Positions 47,928 to 56,170 of a DNA stretch of 64,000 nt are shown one piece after another; the first letter of the stretch is position 1, and every line of letters starts with the position of its first letter. A program made the position numbers and the translations under genes. Source of the DNA: Streptomyces rhizosphaerihabitans (GTDB lineage Bacteria > Actinomycetota > Actinomycetes > Streptomycetales > Streptomycetaceae); assembly GCF_025399795.1 (NCBI RefSeq), contig NZ_JAODTZ010000034.1, positions 1 to 64,000 on the forward strand. Direction: 5' to 3'. Below the pieces are notes generated by a model that did not search any database, was not told the origin of the DNA, and saw nothing but the letters and a program-made list of their open reading frames with translations.

Positions 47928-48148
47928 CGAACTTCCTGCTTCCTCGGCTCCGACACGGAGCTCCCCCACCCGGCATAACCGCGTGACACGTGCCGAAGAC
48001 ACGGCCTTGCGGAGAGATTTGCGGATTGTCTGGGAATTGGGCTGTCCGATGGGGGATCTGTGCGGGTTGGCGGGGTACGCCTACCCCCGTGCGTGCCGCG
48101 TAGGCTGGAGTTGGCCCCTGCTCCCTGTACAGCTCCGTGAGGTGTCCC

Positions 48149-48481
48149 TTGTCCCCGCGTCGCAACCGTCCGAAGGACGCCGGCTCGTCCGGCAGGAGCC
48201 CGGAGGAGGACTCGTCGGACCGTTACGGCGGCTGGCAGTCCACGGAGAGCTGGCGGGGCGAGGAGTGGAGCGTGCGCCATGTGGCGGGCGCGAGCGCGCA
48301 GGGCAAGACCTACCGCTGCCCCGGCTGCGACCAGTTGATCCCGTCCGGGGTTCCGCACGTGGTGGCCTGGCCGGAGCACTCGGGCGTCGACGAGCGGCGG
48401 CACTGGCACAAGGCCTGCTGGAACGCGAAGGACCGCCGCACCTCGCGGGTGCAGCGGTCTCGTAACGCGCCCAGGTTCTAG
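48149..48481 (+). CDS. Small zinc-ribbon-like protein
   Basis: 110 residues from TTG 48149 with GAGG six bases upstream. The N-terminal half is disordered and Ser/Arg/Glu rich; the C-terminal half has YRCPGCDQLIPSGVPHVVAW ... RRHWHKACW, a CxxC plus H-x2-C pattern likely to bind zinc. Orthologues in Streptomyces are often labelled ATP/GTP-binding protein, but I see no nucleotide motif. The basic C-terminus (RRTSRVQRSRNAPRF) hints at nucleic acid binding. Confidence 0.7.
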   Translation: MSPRRNRPKDAGSSGRSPEEDSSDRYGGWQSTESWRGEEWSVRHVAGASAQGKTYRCPGCDQLIPSGVPHVVAWPEHSGVDERRHWHKACWNAKDRRTSRVQRSRNAPRF

Positions 48482-48494
48482 GCGACTTCGGACG

Positions 48495-48577
48495 GTCCGG
48501 ACTCAAGCCGTCCGGTCTCGGGCTGTCCGGTGTCAGGTCGTCCGGCCCCGGGCTGTCCGGCCCCGGGCCGTCCGGTG
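48495..48577. repeat. 15-bp tandem array, six GTCCGG-cored units
   Basis: GTCCGG occurs at 48495, 48510, 48525, 48540, 48555 and 48570, exactly 15 bp apart, filling the gap between two convergent genes. Units vary in the bases between (for example GTCCGGCCCCGGGCT). No stem-loop terminator is seen otherwise here. Confidence 0.9.
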
Positions 48578-48587
48578 GGCGCGGTCG

Positions 48588-49433
48588 TCACACGTCCCGG
48601 CGCTCAAGGAGCACGAAGGCGCCGACGATCGCCGCCGCCGTCACTCCGGCGAGCAGGCCGAGCTGCGCGCCGCCGTGGCCGTTCTCGCTGCCCAGCCGGA
48701 AGATCTTGGCGAGGGCGTTGGGGGCGTTGTACTCCTGCATCTTCTCGCCGATCGTCCGCAGGCTCTCGGACATCATCAGGAACGCGGGCATGATCGCGGG
48801 CAGCAGCACGACACCGAGCATCGTGGTGATCGCGCCGGCCGAGTGACGCAGCATCGAGCCCACCGCGAGCGCGAGCACGCCGAGCAGCGAGACGTACAGC
48901 GCGCCCATCAGGACGGTGCCGCCCCACGGGACGTCGGAGCCGTCGCTGTGCATTCCCGCGGTGAACAGGCCGACCAGCCCGATCGCGAAGGCCGAGACGG
49001 CGAACGCGACCGCGAAGAAGATGATCAGCTTCGCGGCGAGCACCCGGTGCCGCTGCGGCGAGGCCGTGAACGTCGTACGGATCATGCCCGTGCCGTACTC
49101 GGACGAGACCACCAGCACGCCCAGCGTGAGCAGGCAGATCTGTCCGAGCATCAGCCCGAAGAACGCGGTGATCGTGTACGGAACGTCCTGGAAGTCCTCG
49201 TTCGTGGTCTGCGCGGCGACCAGGAAGCCGATGCCGACCACCAGAAGCAGGAAGATGCCGAGCGTCCACATCGTGGAGCGCACCGACTTGATCTTCGTCC
49301 ACTCGGAGTTGAGCGCGTGCCCGAGGTGGGTGCGGGTCACGGGGATCGGCGAGGTGTACGAAGTGCCGGGCGCCGTCTGCCAGTCGGGGGCAGCGGCGGC
49401 CTGCTGCGGCATCGGGGGCTGGGGCGTGCTCAT
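48588..49433 (-). CDS. ABC transporter permease (first pair)
   Basis: 281 residues with six predicted membrane helices after a Pro/Gln-rich N-terminus. NSEWTKIKSVRSTMWTLGIF, SSEYGTGMIRTTF and GSMLRHSAGAI are typical of ABC-2 exporter permeases. ATG 49433 overlaps the ATPase stop (ATGA), so subunits are made together. Substrate unknown; the related second pair lies at 53142-54916. Confidence 0.88.
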   Translation of the reverse strand: MSTPQPPMPQQAAAAPDWQTAPGTSYTSPIPVTRTHLGHALNSEWTKIKSVRSTMWTLGIFLLLVVGIGFLVAAQTTNEDFQDVPYTITAFFGLMLGQICLLTLGVLVVSSEYGTGMIRTTFTASPQRHRVLAAKLIIFFAVAFAVSAFAIGLVGLFTAGMHSDGSDVPWGGTVLMGALYVSLLGVLALAVGSMLRHSAGAITTMLGVVLLPAIMPAFLMMSESLRTIGEKMQEYNAPNALAKIFRLGSENGHGGAQLGLLAGVTAAAIVGAFVLLERRDV

Positions 49434-50701
49434 CGGGCGTCCTCGGGCTTGGTCAGGTCGGCGGCAGGCGCGGGTGCGGGCGTGGGCTCGGATGCGGGCG
49501 CCGACGCGGGGGCAGTGGGCGCCGGGGCGCTCGCGGGGGCCTGGGCGTACGGGTTGGCGTCCGGGGCGCCGGGGGCGGCCGGAGCGCCGTACGGCCCGGG
49601 ACCGCCCGCGCCGGGGGCGACGGGAGCGCCGTACGGCCCGGTCTGCGGCATCGCGAAGGGCTGCCCGCCCTGCTGGGGCGGCGGCGGCGCGTACCAGCCG
49701 GGCTGGCCCTGGCCCGCCACCGGCATCTGCGGCGGCGGCATGGCGCCCGGCGGCAGCTGCTGCTGGAGCCCGGCCTTCTGGTCGATGGTCGAGCGGTAGT
49801 CGACGGCGCCCTGCGTCATCCGCATGTACGCCTCCTCCAGCGAGGCCTGGTGCGGCGACAGCTCCCACAGCCGGACGTCGGACGAGTGCGCGAGGTCGCT
49901 GATGCGGGGGAGCGGCAGCCCGGTGACGCGCAGCGCGCCGTCCTGCTCGGGCAGCACCTGGCCGCCCGCCTCGGTCAGCGCGGCGGTCAGCTTCTCGCGC
50001 TGCTGCGGCTCGGTGTCGGGGGTGCGCACCCGGGCGAAGTCGGCCGAGTTGTGCGAGATGAAGTCCTTGATGTTCTGGTCGGCGAGCAGCTGGCCGCGGC
50101 CGATCACGATGAGGTGGTCGGCGGTCAGCGCCATCTCGCTCATGAGGTGCGAGGAGACGAAGACCGTACGGCCCTCCGCCGCGAGGGACTTCATCAGGTT
50201 GCGCACCCAGAGGATGCCCTCGGGGTCGAGACCGTTGACCGGCTCGTCGAAGAGCAGCACCTGGGGGTCGCCGAGGAGCGCGGCGGCGATGCCGAGCCGC
50301 TGGCCCATACCGAGCGAGAAGCCCTTGGAGCGCTTTCTGGCCACGTCCTGCAGACCGACGACGCCGAGCACCTCGTCCACGCGGCGGGCCGGGATGCCCG
50401 ACAGCTGGGCCAGGCACAGCAGGTGGTTGCGGGCGTGCCGGCCACCGTGCACGGCCTTGGCGTCGAGGAGCGCGCCGACCTGGCGGGGGGCGTTCGGCAG
50501 CTTGCGGTAGGGGAAGCCGCCGATCGTCACCTGCCCGGAGGAGGGGTTGTCGAGGCCGAGGATCATGCGCATCGTCGTCGACTTGCCCGAGCCGTTGGGC
50601 CCGAGGAAACCGGTGACGGCACCCGGCCGGACCTGGAAGGAAAGGTTGTACACGGCCGTCTTCGCGCCGTAGCGCTTAGTCAGGCCGACTGCCTCGATCA
50701 T
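49430..50701 (-). CDS. ABC transporter ATPase with Pro/Ala/Gly-rich C-terminal extension (first pair)
   Basis: 423 residues. Walker A GPNGSGKST, signature written FSLGMGQRLGIA, Walker B VLLFDEPVNGLD, and H-loop SSHLMSEM. The motif set is of the drug/antibiotic-export (DrrA/NatA) class. After about residue 300, a 110-residue tail rich in Pro, Ala, Gly and Gln (QQQLPPGAMPPPQMPV, YGAPAAPGAP) follows, absent from standard ATPases. Start ATG 50701; GTG 50710 is an alternative. Coupled to the permease. Confidence 0.9.
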   Translation of the reverse strand: MIEAVGLTKRYGAKTAVYNLSFQVRPGAVTGFLGPNGSGKSTTMRMILGLDNPSSGQVTIGGFPYRKLPNAPRQVGALLDAKAVHGGRHARNHLLCLAQLSGIPARRVDEVLGVVGLQDVARKRSKGFSLGMGQRLGIAAALLGDPQVLLFDEPVNGLDPEGILWVRNLMKSLAAEGRTVFVSSHLMSEMALTADHLIVIGRGQLLADQNIKDFISHNSADFARVRTPDTEPQQREKLTAALTEAGGQVLPEQDGALRVTGLPLPRISDLAHSSDVRLWELSPHQASLEEAYMRMTQGAVDYRSTIDQKAGLQQQLPPGAMPPPQMPVAGQGQPGWYAPPPPQQGGQPFAMPQTGPYGAPVAPGAGGPGPYGAPAAPGAPDANPYAQAPASAPAPTAPASAPASEPTPAPAPAADLTKPEDAR

Positions 50702-50928
50702 TCTCCGCACCCATCGAAAGGTTCAGGACGTCGGGGCGCACGCCCCCGTAAGGCTTAGGAGGATATCCGGGCGCAGCTGGTTCCACTCAAGAGAAAGTAA
50801 AGTCATGCCCATCGGCCGGTGAAAGATCCAGTAGAGGGCAAGTTTTCGTACGGGTGTCCTGTCAGGTACCCGCCTTCCCTGGTCGGGCGGGAAAAGGGAA
50901 TCCGCGCGCGTCCGGCCGACGGGGAATT

Positions 50929-51819
50929 TCAGGGCCGGTCCGGCAGGGAATGGTCCAGCGGCGGCAGGTCGTCGTACAGCCGTAGTTCGGCCGATTCGTC
51001 GAGGTACGGCAGAAAGTCGGTCTGCGGCAGCACCCAGCCCTCCTCGCCGAAGATCAGCGTGCCCGCCTCGCGCAGCGACCGTTCGGCCCCCGCCCGGCGG
51101 ACCCAGGCCGCCGGGTCGGGCCCGAGCAGGTCGCGCAGGCGCGCGGAGCCGGCGAGCAGGGCCCGGAGCAGCTCGGACTGGTCGCCGCCGCCGCGGCGGG
51201 GCCGCCCGGTCTCCGGCTCGGCGAGCACGCCGTGCGCGCTGAAGTAGATGTACGCGCCGCCGAGCCGTTCCCCGGAGGGCATCGTCATCGCGAACTCGTC
51301 GCCGGGGAGTATCGCCCGCCGGTAGTCCGGGAACTCGGTGTCGTCGACGGCCTTGAGCTGCGTCGAGTCGAGCCAGGTCACCACGAGCGTCGTCTCGGCG
51401 GTCCGGTCCACGTACGGCGTCCCGGCCACGTAACCCGCCGGGCTGATGTGCCCGGAGCAGCCCACGCCGACTCCGCGCACCCGCACCGGAATCATGGGCA
51501 CCGTCGCCGGGATGCCGAGCCGGGTCAGCTTGTGGGCGACCTGCCCGGGGGAGGCGTTCGAGCCGACGGCGATGACCGGGTGGCGCAGCCCGGTGCCCAC
51601 CTGGCCCAGGTCGGCGAGGGCTTCGTCCAGCCGCTGCTGCTCCTGGCGCTCCTCCACGTACCACTCGCCGAGCCGCAGCGGCCGCACGTCCAGCTGGAGC
51701 AGCTCGCCGCCGGTGAGCAGGGCCGGCTCGGTGGTGGGCCGGCCGGGATAGGTGAGGGGCTTCTTCGCGGGCACGTCGTCCAGGCCCAGCGCCTCGAGGC
51801 TTCGGTCCTTCGTCGTCAC
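50929..51819 (-). CDS. Conserved hypothetical protein
   Basis: 296 residues from GTG 51819, chosen for GAAGGG seven bases upstream; ATG 51852 is the main alternative. Soluble, mixed alpha/beta. The core VIAVGSNASPGQVAHKLTRLG and the following VRVRGVGVGCSGHISPAGYV resemble glycine-rich GSN loops of gamma-glutamylcyclotransferase-like folds, but I cannot confirm a family. It lies between the two ABC pairs and reads in their direction; no obvious operon link. Confidence 0.6.
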   Translation of the reverse strand: MTTKDRSLEALGLDDVPAKKPLTYPGRPTTEPALLTGGELLQLDVRPLRLGEWYVEERQEQQRLDEALADLGQVGTGLRHPVIAVGSNASPGQVAHKLTRLGIPATVPMIPVRVRGVGVGCSGHISPAGYVAGTPYVDRTAETTLVVTWLDSTQLKAVDDTEFPDYRRAILPGDEFAMTMPSGERLGGAYIYFSAHGVLAEPETGRPRRGGGDQSELLRALLAGSARLRDLLGPDPAAWVRRAGAERSLREAGTLIFGEEGWVLPQTDFLPYLDESAELRLYDDLPPLDHSLPDRP

Positions 51820-52016
51820 GGTGACGCCCTTCGGGGGTGGTGTCGCGCGCATACGGGCACAGCCTTTCACGCGAGATGTGCCCGGGCCTTCACGCCAGAT
51901 GTACCCGTCGTGGGGCCCGGTCTCTCCGGTCGGGCGGGGTTGGCCTGAACCGACACCGGGAATGATGCCGTCCCAATTGTACGAGTGGGGGCGAAGTCGG
52001 CTACGGGGAAAGCGAG

Positions 52017-53018
52017 TTGAGGCCGATGAGGCAAGAAGTGCGACGAGCGGGGCGATCGGGGCGGGGGTCGGCGCATCCGCGCTTTCGTACGTCCGTTCGC
52101 TGGTGGATCGCGGGACGCACCGTCCATGCCCTGCTGCTGATGGCACTGGGCGCGCTGGCCGGACTCTCGGTGGTCGTGGCGACGGCGTGGACACTGACCG
52201 AGAACTCGCCGCGTTCGATGGCGGACCGGTTCTCGGACGAGGAGCGCCTCCTCGACCTCAGCCTGGCTGTGCTGCGGGCCTGCGTCGGCACCGACAACCT
52301 CGAACCCGAACCGGACAGCACCGCTCACCAGCTGCTCGCCACGCTCGCCTCCGTGACCGGCGCGCTGGCGCCGGCGGTGCTGCTCGGCATCGTCCTGATC
52401 AAGCTGTTCGCGCTGCGGCCGTTCGTCTGGCGGCAGCGGGCCAGCATCTCGCACGCCTGGACCGCCGACTTCCCGGGCTACGCGCGACGGAACGCGGACG
52501 GCGACGACGCCGTCATCGCCGTCCGTTTCTACAACCGCTTCGACAATCTGTCGGTCGTCGACCTGCGGGCCCGCGCCCATCTGCGCTATCTGGAGCGCTC
52601 CCCGCACGACGGCAGTCTCGTCATCTACAAGCAGTGGCTGAAGGTCCTGGACGCGAACGGCGAGCCGGCCGACGAGAGGAGCTGGCTCGCGGTCGAACGG
52701 GGGGCACCCTTCACGGTCTGGATACCGGTCGAGGCGCCGGTGGCCGAACTGCCGTTCCGCAGGATTCAGGGCAAGGAGCTGTCGGGCTCGTCGGGGGTGA
52801 AGCTTCTCGTCCGGCTCACCGCGCGGACCGTCGGGCTCGGTACCGAGGTCGCGGACGAGCGCTGGTTCGACCTGGAGGCCGGGGACTTCGAGCTGGGCCG
52901 TTTCGTGCCGCTCCAGCCGGACCTCGACAAGGACGTGTGGCACTGGGAGGGGTGGTCCGACTTCGACGGGCTGATCCGCCCGAGTCCGAACGGCGACGAG
53001 CCTCCTGAGCCCTCCTGA
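52017..53018 (+). CDS. Two-helix membrane protein with C-terminal beta-rich domain
   Basis: 333 residues. Membrane helices at about 36-56 (VHALLLMALGALAGLSVVVA) and 107-130 (VTGALAPAVLLGIVLIKLFAL) flank an extracellular loop, then a large soluble domain with repeated short strands (AVIAVRFYNRF, LVVRLTART-like segments). The layout recalls inward-rectifier channel C-domains, but no TxGYG selectivity filter lies between the helices, so it is not a standard potassium channel. TTG 52017 and ATG 52026 are both possible starts. Function unknown. Confidence 0.6.
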   Translation: MRPMRQEVRRAGRSGRGSAHPRFRTSVRWWIAGRTVHALLLMALGALAGLSVVVATAWTLTENSPRSMADRFSDEERLLDLSLAVLRACVGTDNLEPEPDSTAHQLLATLASVTGALAPAVLLGIVLIKLFALRPFVWRQRASISHAWTADFPGYARRNADGDDAVIAVRFYNRFDNLSVVDLRARAHLRYLERSPHDGSLVIYKQWLKVLDANGEPADERSWLAVERGAPFTVWIPVEAPVAELPFRRIQGKELSGSSGVKLLVRLTARTVGLGTEVADERWFDLEAGDFELGRFVPLQPDLDKDVWHWEGWSDFDGLIRPSPNGDEPPEPS

Positions 53019-53141
53019 GTCCCGGGGTCCTCGGCTCGACTCCGGTGCCCAGCCCGTCCGTGACCGGGTTGCCCGCCCGTCCGTGACCGGCGGGGGTGAC
53101 CCGCCCGTCGTCCCCGGCCCGGGAGCCCTCCGTACGAAGCC

Positions 53142-53909
53142 TTACGCGTCCCTCTTCTTGAGCAACGCGTAGCCGCCGATCAGGGCCGCGGCCACCCACA
53201 GCACCATGATGCCGAGGCCGCCCCAGGGTCCGTAGGGGGTGTCGTCGAGGGGCGTCACCACCTGGAGGATCCTGCTGCCGGCCTGGTCGGGGAGGTATCG
53301 GCCGACCTTCTTGGTCGCGGACACGGCGCCCAGGATGTTGGAGATCAGGAAGAAGAACGGCATCAGGATGCCGAGCGAGAGCATCGGACTGCGCAGCATC
53401 GCCGCGACGCCCATCGAGAACACGGCGATGAGCGTCATGTAGAGGCCCCCGCCGATCACCGCGCGCAGCACGCCCGGATCGCTGATCGACGCCCTGTGCG
53501 TGCCGAGTGCGGCCTGGCCCACGAAGAACGTGATGAAGCTGGTGATCAGGCCGACGACGAGGGCGAGTCCGGCCGCCACCGCGATCTTGCTGAAGAGGAA
53601 CGTGCCGCGCTGCGGGACCGCCGCGAGCGAGGTGCGGATCATGCCGGTGCTGTACTCGTTGCCGACGACGAGCACCCCGAACACGATCATCGCGAGCTGG
53701 CCGAGGCCCATGCCCGCGAAGCTGATGCGCGTCGGGTCGAAGGTGAGCCGGTCCCTCGCGCTCAACTTGTCCCACTGGTTGTTGGAGAGGAGCGAGATGA
53801 GGATGCCCAGGGCGATCGTGACGACCGCCGCGAGACTCAGCGTCCACACCGTGGACGACACGGACCGGATCTTGGTCCACTCGGACTTGAGGACCTGGGT
53901 GGCCGCCAT
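53142..53909 (-). CDS. ABC transporter permease (second pair)
   Basis: 255 residues, six predicted membrane helices. LKSEWTKIRSVSSTVWTLSLAA and GNEYSTGMIRTSLAAVPQRG align clearly with the first permease (48588), showing duplication. ATG 53909 lies two bases after the ATPase stop. The N-terminus lacks the Pro/Gln-rich stretch of the first copy. Substrate unknown. Confidence 0.88.
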   Translation of the reverse strand: MAATQVLKSEWTKIRSVSSTVWTLSLAAVVTIALGILISLLSNNQWDKLSARDRLTFDPTRISFAGMGLGQLAMIVFGVLVVGNEYSTGMIRTSLAAVPQRGTFLFSKIAVAAGLALVVGLITSFITFFVGQAALGTHRASISDPGVLRAVIGGGLYMTLIAVFSMGVAAMLRSPMLSLGILMPFFFLISNILGAVSATKKVGRYLPDQAGSRILQVVTPLDDTPYGPWGGLGIMVLWVAAALIGGYALLKKRDA

Positions 53910-53911
53910 CG

Positions 53912-54916
53912 TCAGGCCTTCTTCCAGTCGCCGCCCCATTGCGGGGCGGGGGACGGGCTCGGCGGGCTCGGCGGGCTCGGCGGTGTCGACGAGATCTGCG
54001 GACCCGGCGCGTCGGTGTGCGCGTGGTACTCCACCGACTCCGCGGTCAGCTGCATGAACGCCTCCTCCAGGGAGGCCTGCTGAGGGCTCAGCTCATGCAG
54101 CACGATCTGGTGCTGCGCGGCCAGCTCACCGATGTGCTCCGGCTTCCCGTCGTCCACTTCGAGGGCGCCGCTGCCCGTCCGGACGACGGTGATTCCCGAG
54201 CCCTGCAGTACGTCGAGCAGCCGCTCGCGCTGCGGGGAGCGGATCCGGACGTACGAGCGCGAGTTCTGCTGGATGAAGTCGGCCATCGAGGTGTCGGCGA
54301 GCAGCCTGCCCTGGCCGATGACGACGAGGTGGTCGGCGGTCAGCGCCATCTCGCTCATGAGGTGCGAGGAGACGAAGACCGTACGGCCCTGTACGGCGAG
54401 GGACTTCATCAGGTTGCGGATCCAGTGGATGCCCTCGGGGTCGAGGCCGTTGACCGGCTCGTCGAACATCAGGATCCGCGGGTCGCCGAGAAGGGCGCCC
54501 GCGATGCCGAGCCGCTGGCCCATGCCCAGCGAGAACCCCTTCGCCTTCTTCCGCGCGACCGTGGTGAGACCGACGGTGTCGAGGACCTCGTGCACACGCG
54601 CCCTCGGGATGCCGTTGCTCTGGGCGAGGCAGAGGAGATGGTTGAAGGCGCTGCGGCCGCCGTGCATGGCCTGGGCGTCCAGCAGGGCGCCGATGTACTT
54701 CAGGGGGTCCTTGAGATGGTCGTAGTGCTGTCCGTCGATCCGTACGTCGCCCGCGGTGGGGCGGTCGAGCCCGAGCATCATCCGCATCGTCGTGGACTTC
54801 CCGGCACCGTTGGGACCGAGGAAGCCGGTCACGATGCCCGGTCTGACGGAGAAGGTGAGGTTGTTGACCGCCACCTTCTCGCCGTACCGCTTGGTCAGCC
54901 CCTCGAGCTCGATCAT
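53912..54916 (-). CDS. ABC transporter ATPase (second pair)
   Basis: 334 residues. Walker A GPNGAGKST, FSLGMGQRLGIAGALLGDP, Walker B LMFDEPVNGLD, SSHLMSEMALTADHLVVIG. It is very similar throughout to the ATPase at 49430 but has only a short Pro/Ser tail (SPPSPPSPSP). The two pairs, separated by 3.2 kb, are paralogues from duplication of an ATPase-permease unit. It lies directly upstream of filP on the same strand. Confidence 0.9.
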   Translation of the reverse strand: MIELEGLTKRYGEKVAVNNLTFSVRPGIVTGFLGPNGAGKSTTMRMMLGLDRPTAGDVRIDGQHYDHLKDPLKYIGALLDAQAMHGGRSAFNHLLCLAQSNGIPRARVHEVLDTVGLTTVARKKAKGFSLGMGQRLGIAGALLGDPRILMFDEPVNGLDPEGIHWIRNLMKSLAVQGRTVFVSSHLMSEMALTADHLVVIGQGRLLADTSMADFIQQNSRSYVRIRSPQRERLLDVLQGSGITVVRTGSGALEVDDGKPEHIGELAAQHQIVLHELSPQQASLEEAFMQLTAESVEYHAHTDAPGPQISSTPPSPPSPPSPSPAPQWGGDWKKA

Positions 54917-55052
54917 GCGGCCACGCTAAGACGGCCCCAGGGGGCCTGCCACTTGAGCCATGACCCCCTCGCGCGCACGACAAGGCCCGCGCCCTCGGCA
55001 GAGGGAACGGGCCCTGGTGTCGTGCTGTGCGGTTACCGGAACTGCTGTGCAG

Positions 55053-55988
55053 TCACCGGGACTGCTGTGCCGGAACCCCGCGGGAGATCGGCTCGTCCTC
55101 GGCCGGTCCGGTGGCGGCGGCCACCGCGGCGCCCGTGAGCGTCGCGAGCATCTCGCGGACGTTCGTGAGCTGCGCGTTGATCGAGTCGCGGCGGTTGGTG
55201 AGGGCGGCCAGCTCGCGCTCGGATTCCGAGCGGATGCGGTCGGCCTTGGCGTTCGCGTCGGCCACGATGTCCTCGGCCTGGCGCTGAGCCGTCTCCACCG
55301 TCTGGCGGGCGCGGCGCTCGGCGTCCGTGCGCAGCTTCTCGGCCTCCAGGCGGAGCTGCTCCGCGCGGTGCTCGATCTCCGCGAGGCGCTTCTCGGCCTT
55401 GGCCTGCCTCGACGCCAGGTCGCGCTCGGACTGCTCGCGGCGCTTGGCCAGGTTCGTCTCGAAGTCGGCGGCGGCCTGGGCGGCCTTGGCACGGGTCTCC
55501 TCGAAGAGGGCGTCCGCCTCCTCGCGCTTGGACTGCGCGTCCTTCTGCGCCTCGCCGCGCAGCTGGGAGGCTTCGCTCTTGGCCTTTTCGACGATCCGGA
55601 CGCCCTCGTCCTCCGCCTTGGACTTGCGGTCCGCGGCGAACGATTCTGCGTCGTTGCGCACCTGCTGAGCCGCCGACTCGGCGAGCTCGCGGTGCTGCTC
55701 GGACGCGCGACGGGCCTCCTCGCGCAGGTCCTTGGCCTCCTCCTCGGCGAGGCGGAGGATCTTCTCGACGCGCGCGCCGAGACCCGCGTACGACGGCTCG
55801 GCGTCGCTCACCTGGGCCTGGGCGTTCTGCGTTTCGAGATGGAGTTCTTCGATGCGCTTTTCGAGGGCGGTGATACGGGCCAGAGCGCTGTCACGGTCGG
55901 AGACGAGCTTCGAGATGCGTTCGTCCACCTGAGCGCGGTCGTATCCACGCCGCACAAGCTCGAAGCCGTAGGGGGAAGTGTCGCTCAT
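55053..55988 (-). CDS. filP: Coiled-coil filament protein FilP
   Basis: 311 residues from ATG 55988. A short N-terminal DivIVA-like start (YGFELVRRGYDRAQVDERI) leads into an almost continuous Ala/Glu/Arg/Lys coiled coil to about 280. FilP of S. coelicolor has this length; it forms intermediate-filament-like networks behind hyphal tips and interacts with DivIVA and Scy. The larger relative scy lies just upstream on the same strand, with 182 bp between. No membrane segment. Confidence 0.92.
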   Translation of the reverse strand: MSDTSPYGFELVRRGYDRAQVDERISKLVSDRDSALARITALEKRIEELHLETQNAQAQVSDAEPSYAGLGARVEKILRLAEEEAKDLREEARRASEQHRELAESAAQQVRNDAESFAADRKSKAEDEGVRIVEKAKSEASQLRGEAQKDAQSKREEADALFEETRAKAAQAAADFETNLAKRREQSERDLASRQAKAEKRLAEIEHRAEQLRLEAEKLRTDAERRARQTVETAQRQAEDIVADANAKADRIRSESERELAALTNRRDSINAQLTNVREMLATLTGAAVAAATGPAEDEPISRGVPAQQSR

Positions 55989-56147
55989 GGGGTTCCTGTC
56001 GAATGAGACCGGTGAGGTGATAGGTGGAATCCTAGGGGTCAATGCGGTGTGTCATCGAGCGGATACGTGTTTGATCTGGAGAATGACACTCCTTTTGGGT
56101 GGCTAGCTGCCGGATGGCTTGCCAGAACCTGTGACAAACGTCCCACA

Positions 56148-56166
56148 AAGCACGGAATCAGTGCTT
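56148..56166 (-). terminator. Small stem-loop after scy
   Basis: AAGCAC (56148-56153) and GTGCTT (56161-56166) with a 7-base loop, five bases past the scy stop on the minus strand. Short stem, so it may only partly stop transcription into filP. Confidence 0.4.
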
Positions 56167-56170
56167 CCGG

